Shown: piece after piece, positions 8,024 through 17,315 of the stretch | How the letters are laid out: each line of letters begins with the position of its first letter | Position numbering within the stretch: position 1 is the stretch's first letter | Origin: Paenibacillus taichungensis | GTDB taxonomy: Bacteria; Bacillota; Bacilli; Paenibacillales; Paenibacillaceae | Assembly: GCF_003287275.1 (NCBI RefSeq) | Contig: NZ_QEVW01000009.1 | Span: forward strand, 248,001 to 312,000 | Direction of reading: 5' to 3' | Length of the DNA stretch: 64,000 bases | Notes under the pieces: model-generated | What the model saw: only the letters and a program-made list of their open reading frames with translations | The model's database searches: none | Told to the model about the DNA's origin: nothing | Position numbers and translations under genes: made by a program

Positions 8024-9094
8024 TTATACAAGGAAGAAGGATACACCCAAAATAACATACACAACCATTAGGAGCAGACCTTCGTACCAGTTCGTTGAAC
8101 CGTCCTGGGTGATGGACTTGGCGATAAATACGGCTACGCCAATGGCGACCAGCTCGATCGTTGTAAACACAATGTCCATCGTTCTGCCAGTGAAGTAACT
8201 GACAAAAACGAGCACAGGAGCAACGAAGAGTGCAATTTGCAAACTGCTGCCAACGGCGATCTCTACGGCGGCACCAATTTTGTTTTTCATGGCAAGCATG
8301 ATGGCTGCACTATGCTCTGCGGCGTTACCGATAATGGCCACGAGGAACGCACCAACGAACAGTTCGCTGAGTCCAAATTGTTCAGTAAACACCTCAAGGG
8401 TGCCAACCAGCCATTCACTGACGAAGGCAACCATGACTGTCGCAAGAACGAGATAGAGAATTGATTTTTTCTTGGACCACTCGGGTGCATGTTCATGCGG
8501 TAATTCTTCATCTTCATCCACCGTGACATCTGCGAGATAGTTCTTGTGTGTAACCATGGAGAACACCAACCACGCTATGTAGGCAAGGATCAGCAAACCT
8601 GCAACAATGAGGCTTAGTGTATTCGTATCCTTCTGTGTGATGGAATGGGTATTCAGAAAGACGGCTGGAATAAACAGGGCAATGATGGCTACAATCATCA
8701 GGGAACCGTTTAGACCGGCAAGGGATACGTTATAATTCTGAATTTTGAACTTGAGTCCTCCGGCAAAGATACTTAGACCTAGCACCAGCAGCAGGTTACC
8801 GATGATGGAGCCTGTCAAACTGGCCTTAACCATGTCGAACAATCCTTCTTTAACGAGGAAAATGGCGATGATTAATTCGGCGGCATTGCCGAATGTAGCA
8901 TTTAAAAATCCACCTAAGCGTTGTCCGGCATAATGGGCTACATTTTCGGTGGCTTTGCCTAAAAAACCGGCCACAAAAATAACCGAAATGGCTGAAATGA
9001 CGAATTGCAGAATCGAATCCCATTTCAAGTAGTGGGCGACGGCGCTGAGTGCAAAGGTGGCAATCAGCAAAATGGATGAAATTCGGTTTCTCAC
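8024..9094 (-). CDS. cax: Calcium/proton antiporter, CaCA/CAX family
   Basis: Exports Ca2+ in exchange for H+ across the cytoplasmic membrane. About 356 residues with 11 predicted hydrophobic segments in two homologous halves. Each half has its signature: FLNATFGNAAELIIA (about residue 85) and AIIGNAAEHSAAIM (about 265), the two acidic cation-binding motifs of CAX exchangers. An acidic loop with DEDEELPHEHAPE links the halves. The start is taken as the GTG at 9092-9094 because GAGGTG lies six bases upstream; a GTG at 9103 overlaps that site. It is a single gene convergent with ylaN. A Ca2+ P-type ATPase lies 14 kb away in the same window. Confidence 0.93.
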   Translation of the reverse strand: MRNRISSILLIATFALSAVAHYLKWDSILQFVISAISVIFVAGFLGKATENVAHYAGQRLGGFLNATFGNAAELIIAIFLVKEGLFDMVKASLTGSIIGNLLLVLGLSIFAGGLKFKIQNYNVSLAGLNGSLMIVAIIALFIPAVFLNTHSITQKDTNTLSLIVAGLLILAYIAWLVFSMVTHKNYLADVTVDEDEELPHEHAPEWSKKKSILYLVLATVMVAFVSEWLVGTLEVFTEQFGLSELFVGAFLVAIIGNAAEHSAAIMLAMKNKIGAAVEIAVGSSLQIALFVAPVLVFVSYFTGRTMDIVFTTIELVAIGVAVFIAKSITQDGSTNWYEGLLLMVVYVILGVSFFLV

Positions 9095-9193
9095 AACAAA
9101 CACCTCGGTAACTTTATTATTTTGTTTTAAACGATAGTACTAAACACTTATGAGATTATTTTCATATTTCAATATAACCAAATCATGGTAGGT

Positions 9194-9222
9194 TGTAAAC
9201 GCATCTTTTTGAGTTTAATTTG
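9194..9222 (+). promoter_or_regulatory. Putative promoter of the Asp23 gene
   Basis: TTGTAA (9194-9199) and TAATTT (9217-9222) are 17 bases apart, about 57 bases before the start codon. Confidence 0.45.
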
Positions 9223-9278
9223 CTTTTTGGGGTGGAAAGGATTTAAAATACGAGTAACGAAGTGAAGGAGGATGTGGC

Positions 9279-9641
9279 ATGGCAGAACAACTTCAACTAG
9301 AGGGCGGAAACATCCGGATTGCCGATGACGTAGTGGCGAAAATTGCCGGAATGGCTGCGATGGAGACACCCGGAATTGCCGCAATGTCTGGAGGATTGTC
9401 AGAGGGCTGGGCGAAGCGCTTGAGCGGTAAAAACGTACAGAAAGGCGTAGGCGTGGAGGTCGGCCAGCTGGAAGCAGCCATTGACCTGCGCATCATCGTC
9501 CTGTACGAGACACCGATTCACGAAGTTTCCCGCATGCTTCAGCAGAATGTAAGAGAAGCGGTAGAGACTATGACCGGGTTACGTGTTGTTGAAGTCAATG
9601 TAAAGGTAGAAGGCGTATCTTTCAGAGGCGACGATCTGTAA
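9279..9641 (+). CDS. Asp23/Gls24 family envelope stress protein
   Basis: A 120-residue protein of the Asp23/Gls24 (DUF322) family, small membrane-associated proteins linked to envelope stress in Gram-positives. The family core is seen as IRIADDVVAKIAGMAAMETPG (residues 12-32), the region KGVGVEVGQLEAAIDLRIIVLYETPIHEV and the closing TGLRVVEVNVKVEGV. GGAGG lies seven bases before the ATG. In B. subtilis the yloU paralog of this family lies directly before yloV/fakA; here the fakA upstream position is empty and this copy sits alone. Which paralog (YqhY-like or YloU-like) it represents cannot be decided from sequence alone. Confidence 0.92.
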   Translation: MAEQLQLEGGNIRIADDVVAKIAGMAAMETPGIAAMSGGLSEGWAKRLSGKNVQKGVGVEVGQLEAAIDLRIIVLYETPIHEVSRMLQQNVREAVETMTGLRVVEVNVKVEGVSFRGDDL

Positions 9642-9708
9642 ACTTTAGCAATCCGTGAGGAAGAACAGCGGTAAATTGACCTGGTTCTTCATCTAGATAG
9701 ACAACAGC

Positions 9709-9746
9709 AAAAAGACTTGGCATCAAATCCGATGCCAAGTCTTTTT
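9709..9746. terminator. Bidirectional terminator between asp23-like gene and ftsW
   Basis: AAAAAGACTTGGCATC pairs perfectly with GATGCCAAGTCTTTTT around AAATCC. A and T tracts on both sides allow it to serve both convergent genes. Confidence 0.92.
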
Positions 9747-9798
9747 CTGTTTCCAATTCATTTTGTTTCAAAACCATTCGTATCACGTTTGCTTCGCA

Positions 9799-11085
9799 TT
9801 AGCGAATTCGACGAATGGATTCACGTGAACGAAGTGCGGGAGAGGTACGTGATGTTTGAACTGTCACCGACTTCGTTTTCTCTTCCTTGATGACGTCCAA
9901 ATTATTGGTACGCGAGATGCTGAGCAGGATTCCCATGGCCACCATCATCACAAAGAGTGAGGTACCGCCATAACTGATGAATGGAAGAGTAACCCCTGTC
10001 ACTGGAATGGTCTGGGTCACGCCCCCAATGTTGATAAAGGCCTGAATTGCAATTAATCCCATAATACCAATACCAACCAGCGTCCCAAATGGATCGGGAC
10101 AGCGAAGGGAGACAATAATTCCTCGCCAGATGAAGTAAAGGTAGACCAACAGAAACAGCGCTGTTCCAACAAAGCCAAGCTCTTCCCCAATTACGGAGAA
10201 AATAAAGTCATTATAGGCATTAGGCAAATAATGCAGCTTCATCGTACCTTGTCCGATTCCGGAGCCGGTGATGCCTCCATCTCCAATTGCAACAAGGGAG
10301 CGATAGAGGTTAAGACTTCCGCCTTTCGTATCGGATAATGGATCAAGGAACGCCTGTATCCGCCCGATTTTGTAGTTCTGTGTAGCTTCCGTAGCTGTAG
10401 TGCTACTGGCAGTATCGGAAGAAGACATGGAAGAAAACAACGCATTCGCTCCAAGTGCTAATGCTGCTCCCAACACTACCAGCAAAATGGAAGCCATAAT
10501 GTGTTTCATACTTGCTCCACCCGCATAAATGACCAATCCGCACGTAGAAACCAGAATGAAGCAGGTACCAAAATCCGGTTGCAGCATAATCAGTCCTGCA
10601 ATGAAACCGACTATGACCAGCACGGGAATATATCCTGTCCTAAGATCCCTGAATCGTTCCCCTTTTTTGGTGATTAGCGCCGCAAGGTACAGAATAATAG
10701 CGATTTTGGCAAATTCCGCAGGTTGGACACTGAATCCGATAATTTCAATCCAGCTTCGGGCACCGTTTACCTTCTTGCCTGCAACTAATACAATTAGTAG
10801 CAATACCGTGGTAAGTAAGAAAAAGGGTGCATAAAGTTTCTTGTATTTGTTAAATCGGATATTCATGGCAAAAAACATGCCCACTAAACCGATAACCGCC
10901 CACATAAGTTGTTTTTTCGTGAAGAACAGGGCATCATTGTTAAAACTTTTGTTTGCAATTGCAATGCTGGAACTGGAGCTGAACACCATCACCAGTCCGA
11001 AGCCCACCAACAATAAAGTGAGGATTAGCAGTTGAAAATCCGGCGTGCCTCTCTTCGTTTTCGTTTGGGCCGTTTGTTGTTTCAT
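9799..11085 (-). CDS. ftsW: SEDS-family peptidoglycan polymerase FtsW
   Basis: Polytopic glycosyltransferase that polymerises lipid II at the division septum together with a class B PBP. The 428 residues have about ten membrane segments. Typical SEDS motifs are NGARSWIEIIGFSVQPAEFAK (about 107-127), LQPDFGT with the conserved Asp (about 168), GSGIGQGTMKLHYLPNAYNDFIFSVIGEELG (about 270-300) and GVTLPFISYGGTS (about 370). A soluble Ser/Thr-rich loop (SSSDTASSTTATEATQ) sits at about 220-236. The basic C-terminal tail is cytoplasmic. It is the second gene after yugN, 13 bases apart, and shares its promoter. FtsW is preferred to RodA because of the ylaN neighbourhood and tail; RodA/SpoVE cannot be fully excluded. 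Confidence 0.88.
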   Translation of the reverse strand: MKQQTAQTKTKRGTPDFQLLILTLLLVGFGLVMVFSSSSSIAIANKSFNNDALFFTKKQLMWAVIGLVGMFFAMNIRFNKYKKLYAPFFLLTTVLLLIVLVAGKKVNGARSWIEIIGFSVQPAEFAKIAIILYLAALITKKGERFRDLRTGYIPVLVIVGFIAGLIMLQPDFGTCFILVSTCGLVIYAGGASMKHIMASILLVVLGAALALGANALFSSMSSSDTASSTTATEATQNYKIGRIQAFLDPLSDTKGGSLNLYRSLVAIGDGGITGSGIGQGTMKLHYLPNAYNDFIFSVIGEELGFVGTALFLLVYLYFIWRGIIVSLRCPDPFGTLVGIGIMGLIAIQAFINIGGVTQTIPVTGVTLPFISYGGTSLFVMMVAMGILLSISRTNNLDVIKEEKTKSVTVQTSRTSPALRSRESIRRIR

Positions 11086-11098
11086 GATTCGGCCCAGC

Positions 11099-11446
11099 CT
11101 AAGCTTCCAGCAGTTCTTTAAGCTGCTGTAATTTTTGGGCCGCCAGCTTCACGACTGGCTGCGGTACGGTAGAGTCATAATCCAGACCATGTGGAAAGGT
11201 TGCTTTTCCAAGATAAACAGCTTCAACTGCGAGAACCGTATCCGGTTTTTCGAGTTTGCCATCTATCGCACGGGTATTAATACGTACAAAGTATTCCGAT
11301 TTGGTTTGCTCATCTTCAATTTTGTAGTCATATGTAGCACGATAATATTCCCATTGCCACCGGACAAATCCGACTTTCTCGGCGCTCTCATCCAGGTATG
11401 CCAAGTCGCTCTTCAAGCCATCCAAGCCTGTATTCTCAAAAATCAT
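11099..11446 (-). CDS. YugN-like family protein
   Basis: A 115-residue soluble protein matching the YugN-like family of Bacillales, whose function is unknown. Seen are the opening MIFENTGLDGLKSDLAYLDE, the aromatic WQWEYYRATYDYK segment and the tail LGKATFPHGLDYD. GAGGAGG lies before the ATG. It is the first gene of a two-gene operon with ftsW, with a promoter immediately upstream. The link with septal cell-wall synthesis is only by position. Confidence 0.8.
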   Translation of the reverse strand: MIFENTGLDGLKSDLAYLDESAEKVGFVRWQWEYYRATYDYKIEDEQTKSEYFVRINTRAIDGKLEKPDTVLAVEAVYLGKATFPHGLDYDSTVPQPVVKLAAQKLQQLKELLEA

Positions 11447-11506
11447 AAGCGTTTGATCCTCCTCATAAGCTTCCGAGAGTATAAATCTCGTTCTTTTCTC
11501 TATTTT

Positions 11507-11535
11507 ATGATAGTATGTTTCCCCTTCCCGTGCAA
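11507..11535 (-). promoter_or_regulatory. Promoter of yugN-like gene and ftsW
   Basis: On the minus strand, TTGCAC (11530-11535) and TATCAT (11507-11512) are separated by 17 bases, about 60 bases upstream of the start codon. Confidence 0.6.
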
Positions 11536-11658
11536 GCTTTCAAGCGGTCATTCGTATCGGTTTTCTTCCAATTCTGCTACAATATACAGCAATAGGTTTC
11601 AAGAGGAAGGTTCGGGCTTGATGAAAGTCCCGTATAGAGAGCGAAAGGATGGAGAGAC

Positions 11659-12828
11659 ATGACAAATAATATATGGTGGAATGACCTGCAAATCCACATG
11701 GTAGAATGGCGTCGTCATCTTCATCGGAATCCTGAGGTTTCCTTTCATGAGGAGAAAACATCCTCTTTTGTAGCGGGTATGCTGGAGAGCTTTGGCGTTG
11801 AAGTGAAACGGCATGTTGGCGGACACGGGGTTATAGGTACCCTTCGTGGGGACAAGCCTGGGCCTGTCGTAATGCTTCGTGCAGATATGGATGCACTTCC
11901 GATCCAGGACGAAAAGGACGTTGAATATGCATCACAACAAGCAGGAGCCATGCATGCCTGCGGTCATGATGGTCACATATCCATTTTGCTGGGCACGGCA
12001 TTGTACTTCAGTCGCCATAAACATGAAATCAAAGGTGAGATTCGCTTTTTGTTCCAACCTGCAGAAGAGTTGCTTCCAGGTGGGGCTCTCAAGGTCATTG
12101 CAGACGGAGGACTAGAAGGGGTAGATGTCATCTATGGTATTCATTTGTGGACCCCACTTCCTGTAGGCGTGGCAGCAAGTACCCCGGGGCCGATGATGGC
12201 AGCGGCAGATGACTTTTATATTGAGATCAAAGGGAAAGGTGGACATGGCGGCATGCCGCAATCCACAGTGGACAGCTTGGTGGCTGGTTCAGCCCTTGTG
12301 ATGCAATTGCAGACGGTTGTCAGCCGTTCAGTAGATCCTTTGCGTCCCGCAGTATTGACGATTGGCACGATGCAGGCAGGGTCAGCACAGAATATTATCG
12401 CCGAGTTATGCAAAATGACGGGTACGGTGAGAACCTTTGATGAAGAGACACGCCGTATGATGAAGGAACGTGTGCATACGATCGTAGCTCAGACCGGAGA
12501 GATCTATGGTGCTGAGACCAAGTTGAACTATATTATGGGATATCCTCCAGTTGTGAATGATGAGCAGGAAACGGCACGGTTCTTCAGGGAAGCGGTGGAT
12601 GTATTTGGCGCAGACCATGTACAGAAGTCACCGATGCTGATGCCGGCTGAAGATTTCGCTTATTACCTGCAGCAGATTCCTGGGTGCTTTATGTTTGTCG
12701 GAGCAGGCAACCCGGAGAAGAATGCCATCTATCCGCATCATCATCCCAAGTTTGACTTTGATGAGGATGCGATGCAGAATGCTGTAAAACTATTTATAGC
12801 CATGGCTAAAGGATATACAGCCGAATGA
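11659..12828 (+). CDS. M20 family amidohydrolase (N-acyl-amino acid amidohydrolase type)
   Basis: Zinc enzyme that hydrolyses N-acyl or N-carbamoyl amino acids in the cytoplasm. The 389 residues match the AmaA/HipO/YxeP group in length. It opens with WRRHLHRNPEVSFHEEKTS. HACGHDGH at about residues 99-106 and FQPAEE at about 131-136 carry the metal and catalytic residues. GGHGGMPQSTVD marks the lid/dimerisation domain, and EDFAYYLQQIPGCFMFVGAG the closing metal motif. The start ATG has GGATGGAGAG upstream. It is monocistronic with its own terminator. The exact substrate cannot be told from sequence; thermophilic-type aminoacylase or IAA-amino acid hydrolase labels are equally compatible. Confidence 0.92.
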   Translation: MTNNIWWNDLQIHMVEWRRHLHRNPEVSFHEEKTSSFVAGMLESFGVEVKRHVGGHGVIGTLRGDKPGPVVMLRADMDALPIQDEKDVEYASQQAGAMHACGHDGHISILLGTALYFSRHKHEIKGEIRFLFQPAEELLPGGALKVIADGGLEGVDVIYGIHLWTPLPVGVAASTPGPMMAAADDFYIEIKGKGGHGGMPQSTVDSLVAGSALVMQLQTVVSRSVDPLRPAVLTIGTMQAGSAQNIIAELCKMTGTVRTFDEETRRMMKERVHTIVAQTGEIYGAETKLNYIMGYPPVVNDEQETARFFREAVDVFGADHVQKSPMLMPAEDFAYYLQQIPGCFMFVGAGNPEKNAIYPHHHPKFDFDEDAMQNAVKLFIAMAKGYTAE

Positions 12829-12842
12829 TTTGAGTATAGTTG

Positions 12843-12885
12843 GGCATCCTATTCATACCACGGTATGATCGGGGTGCTTTTTTTG
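12843..12885 (+). terminator. Amidohydrolase terminator
   Basis: GCATCC, ATTCATACC pair with GGTATGAT, GGGGTGC, followed by seven T. Confidence 0.85.
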
Positions 12886-13027
12886 TATGGTCTTTGCAAA
12901 TTGTCAAGGCAAGGTCGAACTGTTGTAGGATACAGGTTCAATTTCGGAAGAAACCGGAACTGGACTTTTTGTGATGCCTGTTAATCAGATAACATATAGA
13001 TCATTTTCAAATTAGGGAGGAAGCGGA

Positions 13028-14704
13028 ATGGAGAAAACGGATGCCTGCATTGTCCAGCGTGATTTTACAATATTGCTTGAAGTGGGTCATCCTGGATTTG
13101 ACCAAGCCCGAGCTCAAATAGGGATGTATGCCGAACTGGTGAAGACACCTGCAGCTTTTCATACATATCGTATCACTGCATTATCACTGTGGAATGCGGC
13201 TGCACTCGGATGGAGTGCTGATCAAGTGATAGCAAGTCTGGAATCAGTGTCTCGTTGGAATGTTCCTGCCGCCCTGATTCAGGATATCCGGAGAATTATC
13301 CATCAATATGGGAAGCTGCAACTGAAACCAGAGGCAGATCATGGAAGAATGCGTCTCGTGAGTGAAGACGAACGATTGCTGGATGAATTAAGCAGTATGA
13401 AGACCATCTCGGCTTTTCGGATGGAGCGTGTCGATCCCCATGAGCTTATGCTTGGCGGTGAGCAACGCGGATTGCTGAAGCGGGAATTGACCCGATTGGG
13501 TTATCCGGTGCTGGATTATGCGGGATATCGAGAAGGAACAAGTCTTCCGTTTGAATGGCGTGCAAACACGCTAGGCGACAGTTCGGACGGTTTCCGTTTG
13601 CGCCCGTATCAACGAGATGCTGTGGATGCTTTTGAAGGCAGCGAAGGCATGGGAGGAAGCGGTCTGCTTGTTCTTCCCTGCGGTGCAGGCAAAACGGTTA
13701 TTGGGATGGCTGTATTGGAACGTTTGCAATGTGAATGCCTGATCTTGACCTCAAACACCACATCGGTGAGGCAATGGATTCAGGAATTGCAGGATAAAAC
13801 AACGATAACGAGTGAACAGATTGGTGAGTATTCCGGTCAGAAAAAACAGGTGAAACCTGTGACTGTGGCTACTTATCAGATTCTTACACATCGAAAATCC
13901 AAAGATGCTGATTTTACTCATATCAAATTGCTCAGTGAACGCCAGTGGGGACTCATCATCTATGATGAGGTCCATCTGCTGCCAGCACCTGTATTTCGGG
14001 CTACTGCAGATATTCAGGCTACGAGAAGACTGGGGTTGACAGCAACATTGGTGCGTGAGGATGGCTGTGAACAGGATGTATTTTCATTAATTGGTCCGAA
14101 ACTATATGACATGCCGTGGAAAGAATTGGAGCAGCAAGGCTGGATTGCGAATGTACAGTGCCAGGAGATACGTATTCCTTTCACTCCTGAGCTTCGATCA
14201 AACTATTTGGAAGCGGAGGTGAAGCATCAATTTCGCCTTGCAGCTGAGAATCCGGCCAAATTAGCTGTGATCAGACGGATATTGGATCATCATGAGGGGA
14301 TGCCAGCGCTTGTCATCGGACAGTATTTGGACCAGCTTGAGAGCATTGCCCGGGAAATTGAAGCACCGCTTATATCGGGTACGATGTCCCAACAAGAGCG
14401 AGTGAAATGCTTTGCAGCATTCCGGCGTGGTGAGATCAAAACGATTGTCGTATCCAAGGTTGCCAATTTTGCCGTAGATCTGCCGGATGCTGCTGTTGCA
14501 CTTGAAATATCCGGAAGTTTCGGTTCAAGGCAGGAAGAAGCCCAGCGATTGGGTCGGATCTTAAGGCCGAAGTCCGGAGAAAATAAAGCTTATTTCTATG
14601 CCCTGGTATCAGAGGACAGTAAGGAACAGGAGTTTGCATTACATCGTCAGATGTTCTTGGTCGAACAAGGATATGAGTACAAAATCGTTCATGAATTGCA
14701 ATGA
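13028..14704 (+). CDS. XPB/Rad25-type superfamily 2 DNA helicase
   Basis: ATP-dependent 3'-5' DNA translocase related to archaeal and eukaryotic XPB. The 558 residues contain an N-terminal XPB-like damage-recognition region (about 1-190). Helicase domain 1 has Walker A PCGAGKTVIG (about 217), DEVH (about 312), and LTATLVRED (about 334), where RED is the XPB-specific motif. Helicase domain 2 has QYLDQLESIA and the motif VI segment EEAQRLGRILRPK (about 500). It is unlike UvrB, RecG or PriA. A GGGAGG site precedes the ATG. The next gene, 50 bases on, encodes a protein with the XPB/Ssl2-like domain, so the two probably act as one repair or transcription-coupled complex. Role in Firmicutes is not settled. 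Confidence 0.88.
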   Translation: MEKTDACIVQRDFTILLEVGHPGFDQARAQIGMYAELVKTPAAFHTYRITALSLWNAAALGWSADQVIASLESVSRWNVPAALIQDIRRIIHQYGKLQLKPEADHGRMRLVSEDERLLDELSSMKTISAFRMERVDPHELMLGGEQRGLLKRELTRLGYPVLDYAGYREGTSLPFEWRANTLGDSSDGFRLRPYQRDAVDAFEGSEGMGGSGLLVLPCGAGKTVIGMAVLERLQCECLILTSNTTSVRQWIQELQDKTTITSEQIGEYSGQKKQVKPVTVATYQILTHRKSKDADFTHIKLLSERQWGLIIYDEVHLLPAPVFRATADIQATRRLGLTATLVREDGCEQDVFSLIGPKLYDMPWKELEQQGWIANVQCQEIRIPFTPELRSNYLEAEVKHQFRLAAENPAKLAVIRRILDHHEGMPALVIGQYLDQLESIAREIEAPLISGTMSQQERVKCFAAFRRGEIKTIVVSKVANFAVDLPDAAVALEISGSFGSRQEEAQRLGRILRPKSGENKAYFYALVSEDSKEQEFALHRQMFLVEQGYEYKIVHELQ

Positions 14705-14754
14705 AAAAGTGGTGTACACCTCTAATTAAAATAATGGGAAAGGCATGATAAGCA

Positions 14755-16656
14755 ATGCATACACAAGGTAAGCTGGATGTGAATTCATTAAAAGAGCTTT
14801 CATGTGTTGAAAGAGCGGTACTAGGTGTGATTTTCTGCAAATATGCCGGACAACCTTTTTCCAACATGCTGACATCAGCAGAGTGGGCTGTGAAAGGTCT
14901 TAGCAGAGCTGAAGCAGTAACAGCGTTTATAGCGCTTCGGCACAAAGGGTGGATCAAAGCTGTGCGCAAGTCTTGGGGCGAACGCCTGTATTACATACCA
15001 GAATCATTACTTTCTTTGTTAACTATCGCCTATGCGGCACGGGTCGGGCAATTCGTTCAGAAGAAAGTGAACATTTTACAGGATGACATGATACAAGCTA
15101 AGTTCATATCCGAAAATGAAGTCCAGAACATGAAAATTGTTCGAGAGGGAAAGCCGGATATTGCTTCGGAGCTTCTGCATGTATTGGCTTGGATGGTAAG
15201 AGAAGGTCAAGCTCAAGGAGGACTTCCATTAACAAGTAAGGGAACGATCCACAAGAAAATGGTGCAGCGATTAAGTCGAATGACGGTTCTGGGCCCAGAA
15301 GACTTTGCCGAACTGGGTATTCGCTACGATCATGCGGATGTGTATCCAGTCCATTTGGCCCTTGTTATTGATTTGCTGCTTAGTCTGGGTTTGATTGAAA
15401 AGGCGCATAGTCGGATTTATGTGTCAGCTGACCGTCTTTACCACTGGTTATCGTTGCCGTGGTCTTCAATGCACCGAGAAATTTATAGCGTATGCATGGA
15501 CCGATATGGTGTAGCCGAGCCCAAACTTCAACATTTTCGTTATCAATTGCTGATGTTTGCTTCACGGGAAAATGAATGGCTGAATATTACAGCAGGAATT
15601 ATAGACTACGACAGCCTGGAAGAAACAATGGAAAGTAGAGAGAGTAGAGGACCATCCTTCATAGCACATATTAGGGGATGGCTCGATCTTCTGGCAGGTT
15701 TGGGATATGGGGAGGTGGGTGAGTCAGCAGCGGGAGAGCTTTTTTATCGCTGGCAGATTGATCCTAAAATCTTATTGAACTTGACGGATGATGAGGCGGA
15801 ACATGTGGGGAATAATACTATTTTTGTACAACCTGACTTTGAAATTATGGTTCCGCCAGATGTAACTCCCCAGGCCCGCTGGATTCTGGAAATTGGTGCA
15901 GAACTGATGAGTCGTGATCGAATGTCCATATATCGGATGACAAAGGAACGAATCGTCGCAGCATCAGAGATCGATCTTACAGCGGATGTAATGATAAACT
16001 TCCTTAGACGCTATGCTGGCTCGGGAGTGCCTGAGCATGTGGAGTTAGCAATCCAGCAGTGGGGACAGGAGGCAGAGAGACTTCAGATGGATGCTGGACA
16101 GAACGTTGATCAAGATGAAGCAACGGATAAAGTCAAGAAAAAGGATACATGGATATATGAATCGAGAAGTGAATTACTTGAGAAGTTGAACCGCACAGAT
16201 TCGGAAGTAATTGCAGATGAATCCATTGTCGGAGCAGATGAGTTCGAAGATGGACTTAAGGTACCGAAGGAACTCTTTTATATTCGTGGAAAAGTAGGGC
16301 TCATTCAAGGCGATTCCAAACTTCACACGTATGAACAGGATTATTCCATCACGGAACAATCGGGTCTGTTTCCCGGATACGGAGAGATCCCGGAGATGTG
16401 GCATAACGAGTGGCGAGGGTATCATGTGTCTACGGCTCGTCAGATTGCTGCAAAAGCCATTGAATGGCAGACAAAACTGGGTCTGAAGCTGGACAACCAT
16501 ATCTTTTATGTTATCCCGGATCAGATTCAGGGTCATGAAGATTGGACACTAACGGGCTGGTACATATCTGAGGGTGGAACAGATCCCGCAGAACGTCGTA
16601 CTTTTTCGCCTAACGAATGGAACCAGATTCGCCTTATTATTCCGAACCATGCATAA
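14755..16656 (+). CDS. Helicase-associated XPB/Ssl2-like domain protein
   Basis: A 633-residue soluble protein with no ATPase motifs. Residues about 355-425 contain NTIFVQPDFEIMVPPDVTPQ followed by ARWILEIGAEL and YRMTKERIVAA, which matches the XPB/Ssl2-like DNA-binding family (Helicase_C_3) found next to bacterial XPB genes. The N-terminal part is predicted helical, with winged-helix-like segments. A charged linker (QDEATDKVKKKD) lies at about 455, and the C-terminal 120 residues form a separate basic domain. It lies 50 bases after the XPB-like gene on the same strand, so co-transcription is likely and a physical partnership is inferred. Length is typical for such partners. Confidence 0.75.
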   Translation: MHTQGKLDVNSLKELSCVERAVLGVIFCKYAGQPFSNMLTSAEWAVKGLSRAEAVTAFIALRHKGWIKAVRKSWGERLYYIPESLLSLLTIAYAARVGQFVQKKVNILQDDMIQAKFISENEVQNMKIVREGKPDIASELLHVLAWMVREGQAQGGLPLTSKGTIHKKMVQRLSRMTVLGPEDFAELGIRYDHADVYPVHLALVIDLLLSLGLIEKAHSRIYVSADRLYHWLSLPWSSMHREIYSVCMDRYGVAEPKLQHFRYQLLMFASRENEWLNITAGIIDYDSLEETMESRESRGPSFIAHIRGWLDLLAGLGYGEVGESAAGELFYRWQIDPKILLNLTDDEAEHVGNNTIFVQPDFEIMVPPDVTPQARWILEIGAELMSRDRMSIYRMTKERIVAASEIDLTADVMINFLRRYAGSGVPEHVELAIQQWGQEAERLQMDAGQNVDQDEATDKVKKKDTWIYESRSELLEKLNRTDSEVIADESIVGADEFEDGLKVPKELFYIRGKVGLIQGDSKLHTYEQDYSITEQSGLFPGYGEIPEMWHNEWRGYHVSTARQIAAKAIEWQTKLGLKLDNHIFYVIPDQIQGHEDWTLTGWYISEGGTDPAERRTFSPNEWNQIRLIIPNHA

Positions 16657-16797
16657 ACTTGATTGACTATACCAAAGCAGATCACCTGTTCCCTTTATTT
16701 CTATTTGCAGGAAAAACTCTTCTTAACTTTTCGGGGATATGATATGATGAAGTAGTCTACGTTAAGTAGAACTTTATATATAGATAGGATGAATTTC

Positions 16798-17235
16798 ATG
16801 AGCGTAGCGGAAATGAACACGGTCGATATGGCCCAAGTGTTAACGGGCGCGTATGAACTGGGCGACATGATTAACCAATCAGCCGAAGTATCGGATTATT
16901 TATATTGGAAGCAGCAAGTGGAGACAAGTCCTGAAATTCAGGCGGGAATACGCAAGCTGGACGCCAAAAAGGAATTATTTGAAGAAACTCAGCGTTTTGG
17001 GCATTTTCACCCGGATTATCACGCGGCCAAAGATCAGGTTCAGGCTTTGGAGCTGGAACTGGAAAGTTTCGAGGCGGTAGCCCGCTTCAAACAGGCGGAG
17101 AAGGCGTTGGACGATATGTTGTTCCAGATGTCGGAGACGATTGCATTCGCCGTGTCAACGACTATTAAGGTACCGAGCAATGATCCAAATCCGAAGGGTG
17201 GCTGCGGTAGCGGGGGCAAGTGTGGTTGTAGCTAA
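16798..17235 (+). CDS. ylbF: YlbF family protein (RicF-like)
   Basis: A 145-residue helical protein of the YlbF/YmcA family. In B. subtilis RicF (YlbF) forms an iron-sulphur protein complex with RicA and RicT that stimulates RNase Y-dependent mRNA maturation and affects competence, biofilm and sporulation. The family core runs from MAQVLTGAYELGDMINQS to FEAVARFKQAEKALDDMLFQMSETIA. The tail is GGCGSGGKCGCS with three Cys, suitable for an Fe-S cluster. The ATG at 16798 is preferred over 16789 because AGGAT lies at proper distance. It is followed by ylbG, the same order as in B. subtilis, which supports the YlbF rather than YmcA assignment. Confidence 0.9.
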   Translation: MSVAEMNTVDMAQVLTGAYELGDMINQSAEVSDYLYWKQQVETSPEIQAGIRKLDAKKELFEETQRFGHFHPDYHAAKDQVQALELELESFEAVARFKQAEKALDDMLFQMSETIAFAVSTTIKVPSNDPNPKGGCGSGGKCGCS

Positions 17236-17262
17236 GATTTCGATAAGAAAATAAATTCATGA

Positions 17263-17290
17263 CAGACCGGACCTTACTGAGGATCCGGTC
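17263..17290 (+). terminator. Hairpin between ylbF and ylbG
   Basis: AGACCGGACCT pairs with AGGATCCGGTCT around TACTG. The stem is strong but lacks a T-tract, so it may be an mRNA processing or stability element rather than a terminator. Confidence 0.4.
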
Positions 17291-17315
17291 TCCACTATAG
17301 AAAGGCGGGGAAAAA

